From assembly GCF_927798115.1 (NCBI RefSeq), contig NZ_CAKMMG010000010.1, positions 62,001 to 126,000 on the forward strand: DNA of 64,000 nucleotides, in the 5' to 3' direction. The position numbers and the translations under genes were made by a program. This stretch comes from Paenibacillus auburnensis. GTDB taxonomy: Bacteria > Bacillota > Bacilli > Paenibacillales > Paenibacillaceae. Numbering within the stretch: the stretch's first letter is position 1; the number at the start of each line of letters is the position of its first letter. The notes below the pieces were generated by a model. That model searched no databases. It was not told the origin of the DNA and was given only the letters and a program-made list of their open reading frames with translations. This document shows positions 44,825-52,678 of this stretch, piece by piece.

Positions 44825-44893
44825 CTCTTCTGTCCTTTTGCCTGAGATTGTGAACCCTTCGGCGCCGCGGTTTCCCGCAGTCTCTCCAGAAGC
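44825..44893 (-). ncRNA. Glycine riboswitch aptamer (single)
   Basis: On the minus strand: CUUCUGGAGAGA, a GC-rich hairpin, then GGCGCCGAAGGG, and later CUCAGGCAAAAGGACAGAAG. These are the invariant blocks of the gcvT-type glycine aptamer, and the terminal CUUCU/AGAAG pairs as P1. Only one aptamer is seen, whereas the classical B. subtilis gcvT element has two. About 70 bases separate it from the terminator. The direction of the switch cannot be read with certainty; a transporter would be expected to be turned off by glycine. Confidence 0.9.
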
Positions 44894-45013
44894 TGCTCCT
44901 GCTATAGTGTGATCCATAGCAATCATAGCTTGCGAATTATGAAGTTAGGTCTTACTGTCTTTCTGATATTCTAACATATTACTTGTGATGTGAATATTGA
45001 GGCAGTGATAAAA

Positions 45014-45061
45014 GTCTCCACTAATCCATGGTAAATGGATCCAGTAAGACCAGGGGGAGAC
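45014..45061 (-). terminator. Terminator of the hydrolase-TetR operon
   Basis: Outer arms GTCTCC (45014-45019) and GGAGAC (45056-45061) and inner arms ATCCAT/ATGGAT form an interrupted stem; on the minus strand TTTTAT follows. It lies just past the TetR stop. Confidence 0.6.
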
Positions 45062-45079
45062 ATTCCCTAACCGTTCAGC

Positions 45080-45661
45080 TTAGCGGGCGACCATCCGCAG
45101 CAGCAAATCCACCGGTGGAATAGAGTAGCCCTCGCCTATAACCATGACGCCGGAAAGGACCGTTAAATAGGCGGAAATCAGTTGTTCCGGATGCCCCTGC
45201 ACAATTTCGCCTTTCTCCTGTCCCTCTTTAAAGATCGGTAGCAGCTGGTCAACATAGAGGCTCATAGGATGCTGCTCAATCAGCTTCCGGGCCGCTTCCG
45301 GAACCCCCTCGGAGTTGCGTGCCTGGTGCATCAGCATAAAGAACGGAGCCCCACTCTCATCCAGCATGGCTTCGGTCATGAGTCTTATCTTATCCAAAGG
45401 CGTACCTGACGCTTGGTGCAGGTTCCCGAATTCGGCAAGCGAAGTTTCCACGGCTTCCTGTATCAATGTAGTGAACAAATCTTCTTTAGATGTATAGTAA
45501 TGATAAAAAAGTCCGTGACTCACACCGGCCTCTTGTGCAATCATACTAATTTTGGTTCCTGGAATTCCACGGCGGGAAAAAACCCGGATCGCCGCTTTTT
45601 TGATTTGCTCTTTCCGTTCGTCGTACAATTGCTGCAATTGATGCTCATTTAAACGTGGAAT
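45080..45661 (-). CDS. TetR-family regulator, probable AUU start
   Basis: A TetR repressor: N-terminal HTH (AAIRVFSRRGIPGTKISMIA, then AGVSHGLFYHYYTSKEDLF). No ATG, GTG or well-placed TTG fits. The frame is open upstream of a TTG at 45637 that lacks a ribosome site. AAGGAGGG lies seven bases ahead of an ATT at 45661, from which the N-terminus would read (M)PRLNEHQLQQLYDERKEQI, the usual opening of this TetR group. It is 193 aa from there. It lies 21 bases after the hydrolase gene, and a perfect palindrome ahead of that gene is its likely operator, so the operon would be autoregulated. Confidence 0.85.
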   Translation of the reverse strand: MPRLNEHQLQQLYDERKEQIKKAAIRVFSRRGIPGTKISMIAQEAGVSHGLFYHYYTSKEDLFTTLIQEAVETSLAEFGNLHQASGTPLDKIRLMTEAMLDESGAPFFMLMHQARNSEGVPEAARKLIEQHPMSLYVDQLLPIFKEGQEKGEIVQGHPEQLISAYLTVLSGVMVIGEGYSIPPVDLLLRMVAR

Positions 45662-45682
45662 GGATGTTCCCTCCTTGCAAGG

Positions 45683-46519
45683 TTAGCTGAGAAAATTTCT
45701 TTTTATCTGAATTGCGATTTCTGCCGGAGCATTCTCATTATCGGGTCCGAAATGATCTAATTGGGGGAATATGACGGCCTGACTTTCAGCGATCGTTTGA
45801 TCCAGCGTTTGAATCATTTGTTTTATTATGTTCGGGCTTTTGCCCCCTGCCATTAATAGAGTACCCGCATCTATTTCCCTATATTGCGAGTACAAAGCTT
45901 CAAAACGTCTGACTTCCCGGTGCTCCTTTAAATTTTCGGGCAAGAGCTTCTGGATTTTATCCCAGCGTTCCCCGCGTACCATTATACTCAAAATAAATTT
46001 GGCATACCACATTGGCAGTCGCGTTAGCGGCGTGTGTCCTGATCCTCTTACAAAACTTGCAAATGCTGCTCTGGAATCGTTCCTGTCCATGGCCCTCTCA
46101 TAATCATCCAGCCATTCCCAGTTTGTTTTCTCTATACACACGCCGGGTTCATAAACGGCCAGCCTGGTAATGGAGGGTTCCCGTCTTGCAAACTGCAGTG
46201 AGATAAGACCTCCGTAGCTATGTCCGAACAAAAGGGAGGCGCCCGTTGCCTGCTTGATCATTTGGAGATCCTCGATTTCCTTCTCCATGGAATATTCCGG
46301 TCCTTGCGGACCGCTCCGTCCATGACCTCTCCGATCCATTACATGGATCATAAATGAATCCGACAGTTCTCCGGCCAATTCGGAAAAATCACCAGAATCG
46401 CTAAGGGCCCCGTGAACGATAATCAAGCCCGGCCCTTTACCCATGCTTTTATAACTAATCTTAGTGCCATCCTTCGAAACAATCGCGGAGGTTTTAAAAG
46501 CGGATTTTACATTTGCCAT
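45683..46519 (-). CDS. Alpha/beta hydrolase
   Basis: A 278-aa hydrolase: oxyanion region IIVHGALSDSG, nucleophile in LLFGHSYGGLISLQ, and a late His in FPQLDHFGPDN. The acid residue is probably the Asp in the region after LMAGGKSPN. The substrate is unknown; TetR-controlled hydrolases of this type often act on lipophilic or xenobiotic esters. It is first in a two-gene operon with the TetR gene. Confidence 0.9.
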   Translation of the reverse strand: MANVKSAFKTSAIVSKDGTKISYKSMGKGPGLIIVHGALSDSGDFSELAGELSDSFMIHVMDRRGHGRSGPQGPEYSMEKEIEDLQMIKQATGASLLFGHSYGGLISLQFARREPSITRLAVYEPGVCIEKTNWEWLDDYERAMDRNDSRAAFASFVRGSGHTPLTRLPMWYAKFILSIMVRGERWDKIQKLLPENLKEHREVRRFEALYSQYREIDAGTLLMAGGKSPNIIKQMIQTLDQTIAESQAVIFPQLDHFGPDNENAPAEIAIQIKRNFLS

Positions 46520-46541
46520 TCTCGCACCACCGTTATTTTTG

Positions 46542-46560
46542 ATTGACTCATTCAGTCAAT
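46542..46560. promoter_or_regulatory. Perfect inverted repeat, likely TetR operator
   Basis: ATTGACT-N5-AGTCAAT, 22 bases upstream of the hydrolase start codon. The size, symmetry and TTGACT half-sites are typical of TetR operators, and the TetR gene is the second gene of this operon. Confidence 0.7.
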
Positions 46561-46634
46561 TAAAATCATACTGGATTGCGACTGCTTTGTAAATACATTC
46601 CGGCTGAAATGGAGAGTCCATGGTCAAAGAGAAA

Positions 46635-46660
46635 TAAAAAAGGCACCCTTGCGGATGCCC
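46635..46660 (-). terminator. Terminator of the amidohydrolase gene
   Basis: GGCATCC, loop GCAA, GGGTGCC, then a T-run, on the minus strand. Confidence 0.75.
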
Positions 46661-46721
46661 TTGGCTTCTCTGGTATGAGAATTCGACTTGTAAGTTCTGT
46701 TATAAAGGCATCATCATGGCT

Positions 46722-48005
46722 TTAAGCTTCTGCTGTTTTCCGGATACCGCGCTGCCATACTCCGCGAATCGATAACGTGTCCGAGATATTCACTGTCGGG
46801 TCCCCGTCAACTAACACCAAATCCGCGCGCGCCCCCTCTACGATAGTTCCGCGATCAGTCAGGCCGAAACGGCGGGCTATTTTCGAGGTAGCAGACTGAA
46901 GGGCTTCTACAGGGGTGAATCCTGCTTCTACTAATAGCTGCATCTCATGGTGCACACTGGCTCCATGGGCAAGACCGCCCAGCGATGGAACCGGTACAGA
47001 GACATCCGTACCCACCAGGATATCTACGCCTGCACGATGAAGGTCCATTACATTCCGGTAGTTATCTTCCATGCTGCCTTGAGGGTAGGTATTGAAGCTG
47101 GCATTCAGCGTGTCGATCCATTCCGGACTGAGCCTGGAGCTCACACGCGGATCCCCCGCCAATTCCGATGCAGGATTACCGATAATCGAGGAGTTCAAGA
47201 CGAGGCATGGTGTAACAAAAGCGCCTGCCTCTGCAATCATTCTCACCAGGTCCGGGGTGTTCTCGGGCCGGTCAATGAATAAGTGAGCGAGTCCCTCAAC
47301 CCCGACTTCTATGGCTTGCCGGGCAGATTCGGCAGTTAATACATGGGCAATCGCAATCTTGTGATGCCGGTGCGCTTCCTCTACAGCGGCTCTCAGAATA
47401 TCCTCGCTTAGGACAGGCAGACCGGGAGCCGCTAATACTGTCCCTTCTTCAATCATAATCTTGATATAGTCGGCTCCTTCTCTTACTTGTTCGTTTACGA
47501 ATGCCAATGCTTCTTCCCGGTTGGTTACCGTGGGTGCCTCTCCATGATCATGAGCATGCGCATGGGCGGCCAGCATGGCGTTGCGGTCTTCCTCGCTCAT
47601 CTTCTCCAGTTCCTTCAGTACAAACGGGATTTCGCCATCCCCCGGCATGAGTTCATCGGGATGCCCGCCTGGAGGGGTGACCGCCATTCCGGCAGACCGT
47701 ACATCGGCAATATCCTCGATCCCTTTCAATTGTGCTTCGCGGCCGCTTTGGGTGAACCCGCCCATCATTTCCAGTTCAGTTGTCACTCCGAATTTGAGTG
47801 CATCCCGCAGGCCCTCTACGGAGGTGTGAACGTGAGCATCCATCAGACCGGGCAGCAAAGTCCCTCCTTCTGCGTCGATAATATCCGCATGCTCCGGTAT
47901 TTCTCCGCCTACCGATAGGATTTGTTCGCCTTCAATCAGAACCGTAGTGGGTCTGATCACTTTCTCTCCGTCAAATACACGCACATTGGTAATTGCAGTA
48001 ATCAT
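46722..48005 (-). CDS. Amidohydrolase family protein (imidazolonepropionase-like)
   Basis: A 427-aa metal-dependent amidohydrolase. LLPGLMDAHVHTS holds the HxH motif, further metal or catalytic residues are in the IAHV and GLAHLF strands, and the final Asp is in DILVGTDVSVPV. The closest pattern is the imidazolonepropionase-like/Xaa-Pro dipeptidase amidohydrolase group. A His-rich stretch (AAHAHAHDHG) near residue 150 is unusual. It diverges from a MarR regulator gene, with a perfect palindrome covering its promoter region. Confidence 0.88.
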   Translation of the reverse strand: MITAITNVRVFDGEKVIRPTTVLIEGEQILSVGGEIPEHADIIDAEGGTLLPGLMDAHVHTSVEGLRDALKFGVTTELEMMGGFTQSGREAQLKGIEDIADVRSAGMAVTPPGGHPDELMPGDGEIPFVLKELEKMSEEDRNAMLAAHAHAHDHGEAPTVTNREEALAFVNEQVREGADYIKIMIEEGTVLAAPGLPVLSEDILRAAVEEAHRHHKIAIAHVLTAESARQAIEVGVEGLAHLFIDRPENTPDLVRMIAEAGAFVTPCLVLNSSIIGNPASELAGDPRVSSRLSPEWIDTLNASFNTYPQGSMEDNYRNVMDLHRAGVDILVGTDVSVPVPSLGGLAHGASVHHEMQLLVEAGFTPVEALQSATSKIARRFGLTDRGTIVEGARADLVLVDGDPTVNISDTLSIRGVWQRGIRKTAEA

Positions 48006-48050
48006 TGTTTTAGCCTCCTAAAATTAAATGTAATTTATGATTGAAATATA

Positions 48051-48070
48051 ACAGTTAGAATTCTAACTGT
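48051..48070. promoter_or_regulatory. Perfect 20-bp palindrome, likely MarR operator
   Basis: ACAGTTAGAA followed by its exact complement, 45 bases upstream of the amidohydrolase start. A further TTCTAACAGT half-site is at 48091-48100, 30 bases away and closer to the MarR gene. Both fit a MarR dimer regulating the divergent pair. Confidence 0.75.
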
Positions 48071-48182
48071 CAACATAAATATTGATTGTATTCTAACAGT
48101 TTGTCTTTGACATTTTGGCTTCCGAAAATTAAGATAATCTTATCATTAGGTTTTAACCTATCGCAAAGGAGTCTGGCACAGG

Positions 48183-48614
48183 ATGACGAAGCAAGCTTTG
48201 CATACCCCTTACTCCGATACCATCCGGGACATCGGGATGAAGATCAGAGGTATGGCCAACACCAGATTGTCAGAGCTGGGACTTAACACTCAACAAGGGC
48301 AGATGATGGGCTACATTTTTGAAAATCAGGACAAAGGCGTGATCCAGAAGGACCTGGCCGATCACTTTAACCGTACAGGGGCTTCTATTACCAGTATGCT
48401 GCAAGGGTTAGAGAAAAAAGGGTACATTAAACGGGAGATTCCCAAAGAGAACGAGCGGCAAAAAAGAATATACCTATTGCAAAAAGGGGCCGACCTCGTC
48501 GAAGAATTCGACGAAATATTCATGGAAGTAGAGAACAGCATTACCCGGGGCCTTACTGAGGAAGAAAGCGAGACCTTCATGAAGTTATTAATCAAAGTTA
48601 AGACGACCATGTAG
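48183..48614 (+). CDS. MarR-family regulator
   Basis: A 143-aa winged-HTH repressor: QKDLADHFNRTGASITSMLQ is the recognition region and the wing is RQKRIYLLQKGADLVEEF. AAAGGAG lies 10 bases ahead of the ATG. It is divergent from the amidohydrolase gene, which it probably represses through the palindrome at 48051-48070. Confidence 0.92.
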   Translation: MTKQALHTPYSDTIRDIGMKIRGMANTRLSELGLNTQQGQMMGYIFENQDKGVIQKDLADHFNRTGASITSMLQGLEKKGYIKREIPKENERQKRIYLLQKGADLVEEFDEIFMEVENSITRGLTEEESETFMKLLIKVKTTM

Positions 48615-48638
48615 ACCGTAGCACCCTCAAATAGCAAA

Positions 48639-48663
48639 TGACCCGTAGTATGGCTACGGGTCA
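48639..48663. terminator. Hairpin between MarR and DUF4405 genes
   Basis: TGACCCGTAG pairs perfectly with CTACGGGTCA across five bases. There is no clear T-run on either strand, so its function as a terminator is uncertain. Confidence 0.5.
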
Positions 48664-48712
48664 ACAACCAGTCCAAGCTGGCCGGTCAAAAAAATCCTTA
48701 TTCCGCTCTCCC

Positions 48713-49546
48713 TTAATTCGGGTTCGTAACTATTTTCTTCTTACGGAATAAGCTCCATTTCTTCAAGTAATAGGCTGCAATGACGAACACGGCCATGATG
48801 CCGGTATATGTCAAAATGACGTTGACTACGTTCACATTCCCTCCCCTTTCCCCCCGGTTGAATCCTGATAGACCTTCACCGCCGGAAGGCCTTCCTTCTC
48901 TCATTCCGCCCCGCTCTCCGCCTCCGAAAGCCTCCTTGCCCCCGAAGCCAGTTTGCTGCGTGCTTGCGCCGAAAGCTGAAACCGAGCTTTTTAGATGAGT
49001 GACGTAAGATGTCTGATTGATTTGGTATAAACCGAATAGCAGGATGATCACAGTCAAGCCTTGAGCAACATACCGCATCCAGGCCCGGCCCTTCTTTATG
49101 CTGGTTATTTTCTTACACATGTTCACGACCCACTGCCAATGCAGCCCGACATGAATCCCGATCAATGCCAGCACCAGGAAAGATACCGAGATATGGGTCA
49201 TTTTAAACCAATTCTCATTACCTATATTTATATTTGGAAAGACCACATGGGAAATTAGGATCCCGCTGACAATAATGAACGTCATAGAGACCAGCAACAG
49301 GAAATTCAGCGCATAACTGCCGCGTACCCTCCAGGATAAGCTGCGGTTAAACATTTTTAGAGTGACCCGCTTCACCCAGCCCAAATTCAGAAGAATATGA
49401 GTGATGTATGCACCGGCAAAAAAGAGGCCTGCTATTTCATGAAACGCTAACCCGCCTAACACGTTTTTGTTGAAAAACAAAACAAATAATATGCTCATGA
49501 TAATATCAAGCGCAAATTTGACATAGTTGATTGTTTTCATCTTCAT
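48713..49546 (-). CDS. DUF4405 membrane protein (cytochrome-b-like), Gly-rich loop
   Basis: A 277-aa membrane protein with six or so helices. The His pairs in AFHEIAGLFFAGAYITHILLN and in ALIGIHVGLHWQW resemble haem-binding positions of the FdhI/cytochrome b-like DUF4405 family. Between the fifth helix and the last lies a Gly-rich, Arg/Glu-containing loop of about 55 residues (FGGGERGGMREGRP) that is not part of the core fold. Its role in electron transfer is inferred from the family only. Confidence 0.82.
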   Translation of the reverse strand: MKMKTINYVKFALDIIMSILFVLFFNKNVLGGLAFHEIAGLFFAGAYITHILLNLGWVKRVTLKMFNRSLSWRVRGSYALNFLLLVSMTFIIVSGILISHVVFPNINIGNENWFKMTHISVSFLVLALIGIHVGLHWQWVVNMCKKITSIKKGRAWMRYVAQGLTVIILLFGLYQINQTSYVTHLKSSVSAFGASTQQTGFGGKEAFGGGERGGMREGRPSGGEGLSGFNRGERGGNVNVVNVILTYTGIMAVFVIAAYYLKKWSLFRKKKIVTNPN

Positions 49547-49643
49547 TTCAACTCCCCATACCTGCTTTTTACTCAGTATGAGGCTCGAACCTTTAGTGAA
49601 GCTTAAACGTTGTGAGCTTCGAGTTTCAACAAAATCCAGCCTA

Positions 49644-50183
49644 CTAATTTTCTATAACAATTTCTCCTTCACCACTTGGCTCTTCAAACCCGTTAAGAAA
49701 AGTTGTTAACAACTCCTCTGTAATCGTAAAGGCAGCATTTGCATCAAAACGCTGGCTGCGAATCTTAAGGCGCTTCCGCAATTCCTCAGGACGTACCTTC
49801 AAATAAATGAGTTTCCATTCCCCACCCGCATTTTCGATAATCCGCTTATATTCATTTCTTTCCGATCTGCTCCAGAAACTTGAGTCAACCACAACGTGCC
49901 TTTTATCTAGAATGAACTGCACGATCTTATTATGTAATCTTTGGTGTGCTTCATTTAAATAATCCCTATACTTCTCAACGGGATAATCTATTCCATACCG
50001 TCCGTTGACCGACCATACCTCCTCATCAATCGAAAGGCGTATATATCCATACTCCTCCTCGATTTTTTGAGAAAACGTCGTTTTCCCCGAGCCCGCTATT
50101 CCGCACATTAATATAACTACAGCTTTTTCAGGATCCCGTTCTGAATCCATCAAAAGCTCCATACCGAATTTTTCTAACATCAT
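49644..50183 (-). CDS. P-loop kinase-like ATPase (AAA_33)
   Basis: A 179-aa cytoplasmic protein with Walker A GIAGSGKTTFS and VVVDSSFWSRSERNEYKRII, the pattern of small nucleoside or metabolite kinases that includes chloramphenicol phosphotransferase- and zeta-like proteins. The lid region has RLKIRSQRFDANAAF. The substrate is unknown. GGAGGGGGAC precedes the ATG. It is a single gene. Confidence 0.85.
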   Translation of the reverse strand: MMLEKFGMELLMDSERDPEKAVVILMCGIAGSGKTTFSQKIEEEYGYIRLSIDEEVWSVNGRYGIDYPVEKYRDYLNEAHQRLHNKIVQFILDKRHVVVDSSFWSRSERNEYKRIIENAGGEWKLIYLKVRPEELRKRLKIRSQRFDANAAFTITEELLTTFLNGFEEPSGEGEIVIEN

Positions 50184-50282
50184 GTCCCCCTCCTAATCTC
50201 CACTTGAAACTGTGACATCATATAGCGTGTACCCATCAAATATACCATCTCTTCAAATGGGTTCAACTTTCTGCCAGCAATA

Positions 50283-50318
50283 AAAAAGAGCCGCCCAAAC
50301 GGTCTGGGCAACTCTTTA
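50283..50318 (-). terminator. Terminator of the PhnB-like gene
   Basis: AGAGTTGCCCA pairs with TGGGCGGCTCT (two G-T pairs) and is followed by six T on the minus strand. Confidence 0.8.
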
Positions 50319-50325
50319 TCTGCAA

Positions 50326-50748
50326 TTATTGTTCAAGCTCAGTATAAATTTGAAAGGTCACGCCGAATTTATCCGTTACATCACCAAATCCAGGGCTGAA
50401 GGGTTCTTCTCTAAACGGCATATTGACTTGCCCTTCCTGCCGCAAAGCCTCATAAATCCGTTTGGATTGTTCTACCTCGTTCGTTGTAATGCAAATGGTT
50501 ACCCGTTTCCCGCTTTCAATAGGCGAACCCCCTGGGGTATCCGATAACATCAGCTCTGTCACACCGACCTTTAACTTAGCATGCGCCACAAGACTGCTCA
50601 GATCGTCAGTGAACGTAGTAGGCATGTCCGGCATTTCACCGTAAGTAATCATGGAGAGGACTTCTGCATCTATGGCTTGTTCATAAAACTGAATGGCTTC
50701 CTTTACCCGTCCCTCCAAAGTAATATAAGGGGTAAGTTTTAACGTCAT
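50326..50748 (-). CDS. PhnB-like VOC family protein
   Basis: A 140-aa vicinal-oxygen-chelate protein: LTPYITLEGRVKEAIQFYEQ at the start and GFGDVTDKFGVTFQI at the end are the two typical repeats of PhnB/3-demethylubiquinone methyltransferase-like proteins. Function is unknown. GGAGGAAC is placed correctly ahead of the ATG. Confidence 0.88.
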   Translation of the reverse strand: MTLKLTPYITLEGRVKEAIQFYEQAIDAEVLSMITYGEMPDMPTTFTDDLSSLVAHAKLKVGVTELMLSDTPGGSPIESGKRVTICITTNEVEQSKRIYEALRQEGQVNMPFREEPFSPGFGDVTDKFGVTFQIYTELEQ

Positions 50749-51020
50749 AAGATTGTTCCTCCTCGAGTTTGGATTCGATTGTGATTCATAAGTATAGACG
50801 ATCCTGCACCCGTTAAATCATCGGTATACCCGAAAATCTCCTTCTTTGAGCGATGTCATATCCAATCTTTCAGCAATGTTGTATACTAAGTTTTTTGCTC
50901 CCTCTGTAGAGACTAATATGGGGAATTGAGAGTTGAAAGTGCCTCATTATGGGTATTCTGACTAAGGAGTAATACTTAAAGCAGGGAATTTTGTCAAACA
51001 TCAAGGGAGGAAGTAGCAGC

Positions 51021-52511
51021 ATGGCCGATTTAAACAAGCAAAGAGTTGTGGAGAGTGTTCCGCAACGGGGATTTTTTGGACATCCCAAAGGATTATTTAC
51101 TCTGTTCTTTACAGAGTTTTGGGAGCGCTTTTCCTATTATGGAATGAGAGCTATCCTGGTTTATTATATGTATTACGAGCTGAGTCAAGGCGGACTCGGC
51201 ATGGAGGAGAGCACAGCGCTCGCCATTATGTCTATTTATGGTTCACTGGTCTATATGTCGGGGATTATTGGCGGCTGGTTGGCGGACCGGATATTCGGAG
51301 CGTCAAGGGCTGTCTTCTACGGCGGTATATTAATCATGCTAGGGCATATCACCTTGGCCATCCCGGGAAGTATCTCCTTATTTTTTGTTTCCATGGTTCT
51401 GATCGTGCTGGGCACGGGCTTACTGAAGCCTAATGTATCCAGTATTGTAGGTGAACTTTACAGCGAACATGATGGGCGCCGGGATGCAGGCTTCAGTATA
51501 TACTATATGGGCATCAACCTGGGGGCATTTATCGCTCCGCTAATTGTAGGATACGTCGGAGATTACAATTTCCACCTAGGCTTCGGCATTGCAGCCGTCG
51601 GGATGTTTCTGGGCTTAATCATCTTCATCTTTACCAAGAAAAAAAACCTCGGCCTTGCAGGCACTTTAGTCGCAAGTCCGTTATCACAAGCGGAACGGAA
51701 GAAAGTGTTCCTTATCTTCGGTATCAGTGCAGTAGTTCTCGCTGTTATCGTGGCTGTTACGATTCCTTTAGGTCTGTTAACGTTTAAATCCTTTATAACG
51801 ATCGTAGGTATTCTAGGAATTCTGATTCCTACCCTGTATTTTATTGTCATGTTCCGTAGTCCACTCACAACAAGCGTTGAACGTTCAAGACTCGTTGCTT
51901 ATATTCCGCTGTTTATTGCAGCGATTATGTTCTGGGCGATTCAGGAACAAGGGTCAACCATCCTTGCCAGTTATGCAGATAAACGCACACAGCTCGATTT
52001 TGCCGGCATGCATATTCGTCCAGCCTGGTTTCAGTCTTTAAATCCTTTGTTTGTTATCACGATGGCCCCCCTCTTCGCCTGGTTATGGGTGAAGCTTGGG
52101 AAACGGCAGCCTTCGGTTCCGAAGAAATTCGCCTTGGGTCTGTTGTTTGCCGGATTATCCTTCCTTGTGATTCTGTTGCCGGCCTACTTTGGCGGTGAGG
52201 ATTCCCTGGTTAATCCGTTATGGCTCGTTCTTAGCTATTTCATCGTTGTACTGGGGGAATTGTGCCTGTCTCCTGTAGGACTATCGGCTACGACCAAACT
52301 GGCACCTTCCGCCTTCTCCGCCCAGACCATGAGCTTATGGTTCTTATCTAATGCGGCTGCCCAGGCGATTAATGCGCAGATTGTTAAATTTTATTCGGCT
52401 GACACTGAGATGGTATACTTTGGTGTCATTGGAGGCGCAGCCATCCTCCTGAGTATCCTGCTCTACTTGTCCTCCAAGAAAATTCAGGGGTATATGAAAG
52501 GGATACAGTAG
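51021..52511 (+). CDS. dtpT: Proton-dependent oligopeptide transporter (POT/PTR)
   Basis: A 496-aa, 12-14-helix MFS transporter for di- and tripeptides. TEFWERFSYYGMRAILVYY contains the ExxERFxYY proton/peptide motif, and FSIYYMGINLGAFIAPLI is the PTR2 signature region. ATG at 51021 is preferred because GGGAGG lies 10 bases upstream; the longer frame begins with a TTG at 50991 without a ribosome site. It is monocistronic, with a terminator following. Confidence 0.95.
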   Translation: MADLNKQRVVESVPQRGFFGHPKGLFTLFFTEFWERFSYYGMRAILVYYMYYELSQGGLGMEESTALAIMSIYGSLVYMSGIIGGWLADRIFGASRAVFYGGILIMLGHITLAIPGSISLFFVSMVLIVLGTGLLKPNVSSIVGELYSEHDGRRDAGFSIYYMGINLGAFIAPLIVGYVGDYNFHLGFGIAAVGMFLGLIIFIFTKKKNLGLAGTLVASPLSQAERKKVFLIFGISAVVLAVIVAVTIPLGLLTFKSFITIVGILGILIPTLYFIVMFRSPLTTSVERSRLVAYIPLFIAAIMFWAIQEQGSTILASYADKRTQLDFAGMHIRPAWFQSLNPLFVITMAPLFAWLWVKLGKRQPSVPKKFALGLLFAGLSFLVILLPAYFGGEDSLVNPLWLVLSYFIVVLGELCLSPVGLSATTKLAPSAFSAQTMSLWFLSNAAAQAINAQIVKFYSADTEMVYFGVIGGAAILLSILLYLSSKKIQGYMKGIQ

Positions 52512-52536
52512 AAGAATTTTTTATCCAAAAATGCAG

Positions 52537-52566
52537 GGGTACCACTTCCAGTGGTACTCCTTTTTT
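52537..52566 (+). terminator. Terminator of the peptide transporter gene
   Basis: GGGGTACCACT, a short loop, AGTGGTACTCC, then six T. Confidence 0.85.
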
Positions 52567-52678
52567 GTAATAAACCCCTTCAAAAGTTAAATTTTCATAT
52601 GAAAAGACCTCTAATTCTTAATGTATTAAATCCCTTTTTTAGTTGGTAAGATTTACAAAAATGAAAGGGGATACAATT

